From Cytophagaceae bacterium (GTDB lineage Bacteria; Bacteroidota; Bacteroidia; Cytophagales; Cytophagaceae): a stretch of DNA of 28,514 nucleotides. Location: contig JAGKWN010000051.1 of the NCBI GenBank assembly GCA_021151805.1, forward strand, positions 1-28,514. Reading direction: 5' to 3'. Numbering within the stretch: position 1 is the first letter of the stretch; every line of letters starts with the position of its first letter. Shown here one piece after another: positions 25,637 to 28,514 of this stretch. A program made the translations under genes and the position numbers. The notes beneath the pieces are model-generated. The model did no database searches. It saw only the letters and a program-made list of their open reading frames with translations, and was not told where the DNA came from.

Positions 25637-25655
25637 ATTGTATTTTTCTTACAAT
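25637..25655. promoter_or_regulatory. Inverted repeat in the divergent GH31 / glycosyltransferase promoter region
   Basis: ATTGTA (25637-25642) and TACAAT (25650-25655) are exact inverted arms 7 bp apart, in the 234-bp gap between the two divergent starts. It is small and AT-rich, so it could be chance, but the site is right for an operator acting on both transcripts. No clear -7/-33 promoter boxes were found in the gap. Confidence 0.3.
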
Positions 25656-25793
25656 CGCAGACGAAAATTTCAATAACTTATGTTAAACCCATTCTTTTTT
25701 AAAGTTTCATCTCTTTATCATAGGTTTTTATCTCTGCTAGGCGTATTTTTAAGAACAGGAATTTTATAACCGCTCGCGCATTTTGTCGCTGCT

Positions 25794-27086
25794 ATGAAAA
25801 AAACAAAGGTTTTAATGTTGGGTTGGGAATTCCCTCCGATTATCAACGGGGGGTTGGGAGTTGCTTGTCTGGGCTTGAGCAAAGCGCTGGCAAAGCAGGT
25901 AAACCTTACGTTAATTTTGCCTAAAAGCGATCATTCCCTACTCCTGAACCAGATCGATATTATTGGATTAAATCAACAGGAACGGGTTCGCATCCGCGAA
26001 GATTTCCAGACCGATTTTTATGCAGAACTAGAGAACGTTTATACCCTTCCTGCCAATATTCTACCTTACCCTTCAAGCGTTGCAGCACCTGTAGCTACAA
26101 CGAAGAAGGTAAAAAAATCCCGCACGAAAAAAGTCGTTAGTACCGAGTTCTACAAACCGTTTGAGATCGATGCCTTGTATGGTGAAGATACCATACAAAA
26201 GGTGATTGAATATGCGACCATCAGCGCAGACATGTGCATGGACTGGAAATTTGATGTGATCCATTGCCACGACTGGATGACCATGCTGGCAGGTGTTGAG
26301 ATCAAACAGCGCACAGGTAAACCGCTGGTGCTGCATGTACACTCATTGGAGTACGACCGCAACCAGGGTAATAATAACAACTGGGTATACCAGGTAGAAA
26401 AACATGCTATGGAAATGGCCGATGTAATCTTACCAGTGAGCGATTATACCGGCAGCATTGCCATTAAACACTACGGCATCAATCCCCGTAAGATTCATTC
26501 CGTACACAACGGAGTTGAAAAGATCAAGCCGTTTAAAATTGAAAAGCCTTTCCCTGAAAAAATAGTTCTGTTTATTGGCCGCGTAACGCAGCAAAAAGGT
26601 CCGGAATATTTTATTGAAGTTGCTTCCAAAGTATTGAAAGAATATCCGATGGCACGCTTTGTTGTTGCCGGCACGGGAGACAAACTGAAAGAACTGATCG
26701 AGACCGGTGCGCACAAGCACTTAGGTTTAAATATACATTTCACCGGTTTCTTAAGTAAAGAAAAAATACACGACCTGCTTGCCATGGCTGATGTATACTG
26801 CATGCCATCGGTTTCCGAACCTTTTGGTCTGTCAGCACTCGAAGCCGCGCAGTTTGGCGTACCCTGTGTGGTGTCCAAACAATCGGGTGTATCAGAAGTA
26901 TTGATCGGTGCATTAAAAGTTGATTTCTGGGATGTCGATAAAATGGCGCATTATATCCTCATGCTGTTACAGGATCCGGCGTTTGCAAAAACCGTTTCGG
27001 CAAACGCACACTTTGACCTGGAGCATTGCACCTGGGAAAATGCAGCCGTTGAGATCAAAGACATTTACGACCAACTTCTAGCTTAG
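25794..27086 (+). CDS. Glycogen-synthase-like glycosyltransferase (GT4/GT5 type)
   Basis: A GT-B fold glycosyltransferase of 430 residues. The N-terminus KVLMLGWEFPPIINGGLGVA is the nucleotide-sugar glycine loop of starch/glycogen synthase relatives; VIHCHDWMTMLAG follows. The C-terminal domain has FIGRVTQQKGPEYFIE and the E-x7-E motif (Glu342 and Glu350 in SEPFGLSALE). A Lys-rich low-complexity insert (about residues 103-115, KKVKKSRTKK) is unusual. There is no signal peptide. It is followed after 6 bp by a GH57 gene; from memory this pairing recurs in Bacteroidota and suggests synthesis and trimming of an internal alpha-glucan. The exact donor (ADP- or UDP-glucose) cannot be told. The start lacks a Shine-Dalgarno sequence, which is common in this phylum. 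Confidence 0.9.
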   Translation: MKKTKVLMLGWEFPPIINGGLGVACLGLSKALAKQVNLTLILPKSDHSLLLNQIDIIGLNQQERVRIREDFQTDFYAELENVYTLPANILPYPSSVAAPVATTKKVKKSRTKKVVSTEFYKPFEIDALYGEDTIQKVIEYATISADMCMDWKFDVIHCHDWMTMLAGVEIKQRTGKPLVLHVHSLEYDRNQGNNNNWVYQVEKHAMEMADVILPVSDYTGSIAIKHYGINPRKIHSVHNGVEKIKPFKIEKPFPEKIVLFIGRVTQQKGPEYFIEVASKVLKEYPMARFVVAGTGDKLKELIETGAHKHLGLNIHFTGFLSKEKIHDLLAMADVYCMPSVSEPFGLSALEAAQFGVPCVVSKQSGVSEVLIGALKVDFWDVDKMAHYILMLLQDPAFAKTVSANAHFDLEHCTWENAAVEIKDIYDQLLA

Positions 27087-27092
27087 CTCTCT

Positions 27093-28286
27093 ATGCGTTC
27101 TGTTACGCTTTGTTTTGAGGTTCACCAGCCTTTCCGCATTAAACCATTTACATTTTTCGATATCGGAAAAAATGTTCCGTTTGAAGACGAAGATCATAAC
27201 AAACTGGTGATCGACCGCATTGCCGACAATTGCTATCTTCCTACCAATAAGATTCTGCTGCAGCAGATTAAAAAATACAAAGGTCTGTTCCGTGTAGCCT
27301 TCTCTATCAGCGGCACCACGATTGAACAGTTCAAGCTTTACCGTCCGGATGTGATCGATTCTTTTCTCGCTCTGGCCAAAACAGAGTGTGTAGAATTCCT
27401 GGCAGAGACTTACTACCACAGCTTAAGCAGTATTTATTCAAAAGAGGAGTTTTTATTACAGGTTGAAGCACAGCGAAAAATCATCCGCTCTACCTTCGGC
27501 TACCAGACCGAAGTATTCCGGAATACAGAACTGATTCATAACAATGAAATTGCAGCAACGGTAAAAGAAATGGGGCTGAAAGGCATGATTACCGAAGGCG
27601 TACAGCACCTACTGGGAACCATGAGTACCAATAAGGTGTATAGCCCGGCGCATACCTCCTTCCCTGTTATCCTGCGCAACTGTAAACTATCTGACGACCT
27701 GGCCTTCCGTTTTTCAGATAAAAACTGGAAAGGCTATCCCCTGACAGTCGAAAAATATGCTTCCTGGATCAAGCGTTCCTTAAAAAAGAATGAAAATGCG
27801 ACTATTTATGTCGACTATGAGACATTTGGTGAGCATCAGAAGAAGAATAGCGGTATCTTTACGTTCCTGCGCAAATTACCGGGTATGCTGATCGATGATT
27901 ACGGGATTGAATTTCTGACCCCATCGGAAGTGATTGATACCATGGAAATCCATGATGTGTACGATGCACATGAAACGATTTCGTGGGCAGACCTTGAAAA
28001 AGATCTTTCAGCGTGGTGCCAGAACAGCATGCAGAAAGAAGCACTTGAAAAAATATACAGCCTGGAACCTTTGATCCGCAAAATGCAGGTCAGAAGACAT
28101 ACAGATAAGTGGTCGAAGCTGCTGACCTCCGATCACTTCTACTACATGAGTACCAAAGGCTACAGCGATGGTGAAGTACACCAGTACTTCAGTCCGTTTA
28201 ACAGTCCGCATGACGCGTACATACATTATATGAATGTAGTAGCGGATTTTGAGCTGGAAATCAGAAAAAAGAAACTGTTTAAGTAA
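27093..28286 (+). CDS. GH57 alpha-amylase / glucanotransferase family protein
   Basis: A family 57 glycoside hydrolase of 397 residues. The first conserved region is the N-terminal HQPFR; the likely nucleophile is Glu146 in VFRNTELI; the region with YVDYETFGEHQ supplies Asp241, probable acid/base. Family members hydrolyse or transfer alpha-1,4 (some form alpha-1,6) glucosidic bonds. No signal peptide is seen, so it works in the cytoplasm. It starts 6 bp after the glycosyltransferase stop and is surely co-transcribed. Which of the GH57 activities it has is open. The protein looks intact, ending EIRKKKLFK. Confidence 0.9.
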   Translation: MRSVTLCFEVHQPFRIKPFTFFDIGKNVPFEDEDHNKLVIDRIADNCYLPTNKILLQQIKKYKGLFRVAFSISGTTIEQFKLYRPDVIDSFLALAKTECVEFLAETYYHSLSSIYSKEEFLLQVEAQRKIIRSTFGYQTEVFRNTELIHNNEIAATVKEMGLKGMITEGVQHLLGTMSTNKVYSPAHTSFPVILRNCKLSDDLAFRFSDKNWKGYPLTVEKYASWIKRSLKKNENATIYVDYETFGEHQKKNSGIFTFLRKLPGMLIDDYGIEFLTPSEVIDTMEIHDVYDAHETISWADLEKDLSAWCQNSMQKEALEKIYSLEPLIRKMQVRRHTDKWSKLLTSDHFYYMSTKGYSDGEVHQYFSPFNSPHDAYIHYMNVVADFELEIRKKKLFK

Positions 28287-28307
28287 TTATAAATTATGAG
28301 TTATGAA

Positions 28308-28347
28308 TTATGAATTGAAGGTTCATGATGAAAAGATCAATTCATAA
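28308..28347 (+). terminator. Hairpin made of heptamer repeats after the GH57 gene, terminator-like
   Basis: TTATGAATTGA (28308-28318) pairs exactly with TCAATTCATAA (28337-28347). The outer part GAGTTATGAATT on the left and CATAACTC on the right match if one heptamer is looped out. A nested 11-bp palindrome TTCATGATGAA lies in the loop. Five T follow at 28360-28364, a bit far for an intrinsic terminator. It starts 22 bp after the stop codon. Confidence 0.5.
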
Positions 28348-28404
28348 CTCTTAGATCAGTTTTTGAACATACCTATATAAACCGCAAAAACATTAAGATA
28401 AAAT

Positions 28405-28508
28405 TTCATAATTCATAATTCATAATTCATAATTCATAATTCATAATTCATAATTCATAATTCATAATTCATAATTCATAATTCATAATTCATAATTCAT
28501 AATTCATA
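28405..28508 (+). repeat. Perfect heptamer array (TTCATAA)14 plus partial unit
   Basis: Fourteen exact copies of TTCATAA fill 28405-28502, and a 15th loses its last base match at 28509. The complement TTATGAA occurs on the + strand at 28301-28314, so the two can fold back on each other. Seven-base units are prone to replication slippage. The array may affect a gene right of the window. Confidence 0.95.
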
Positions 28509-28514
28509 TTAATG

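Noticed and set aside
28405..28508. Possible CRISPR array
   Set aside because: The repeat unit is 7 bp without spacers: a simple tandem repeat.

Overview
The window looks like the chromosome of a Bacteroidota bacterium, probably a Cytophaga-like gliding species. The signs are a type A type IX secretion (T9SS) C-terminal sorting domain, signal peptides ending in AQ, lipoproteins, scarce Shine-Dalgarno sites, and long runs of secreted beta-rich proteins. The species is a guess from style. No tRNA, rRNA, CRISPR array or insertion sequence was recognised.

Region 1 (1-3345, minus strand) is a DNA-modification or defence island. An XRE-type regulator gene overlaps a complete cytosine-5 DNA methyltransferase gene (GTGA overlap). 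A very AT-rich unknown gene follows and runs off the left edge. Upstream, a complete vsr gene (T:G mismatch endonuclease) ends in its own hairpin terminator. A 9-bp inverted repeat before the regulator looks like an autoregulatory operator.

Region 2 (3592-22566, minus strand) is a 19-kb run of co-directional, mostly tightly packed genes for exported proteins. In transcription order they are: a PKD protein with a T9SS sorting domain, an outer-membrane beta-barrel, a fibronectin-III repeat protein, a tail-collar protein and a propeller-like lipoprotein. A 298-bp gap full of perfect hairpins follows. Then come an unknown exported protein, a 985-residue exported protein ending in a polymorphic-toxin-like domain, three immunity-like genes (one frameshifted), and a 1656-residue TANFOR-like giant. 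G+C drops sharply across the toxin tip and immunity genes. My reading is a contact or surface toxin-display locus with an exchangeable toxin/immunity cassette; this is inference.

Region 3 (23166-28286) is an alpha-glucan module. A GH31 alpha-glucosidase gene (minus) is divergent from a glycogen-synthase-like glycosyltransferase and a GH57 amylase/glucanotransferase gene (plus, 6 bp apart).

The 3' ends of three genes (3592, 23166, 28286) are followed by TTATGAA-type heptamer repeats. Two of these continue into the same 31-bp terminator hairpin, so there is a dispersed 3'-end module. The window ends in a 14-copy perfect heptamer array.
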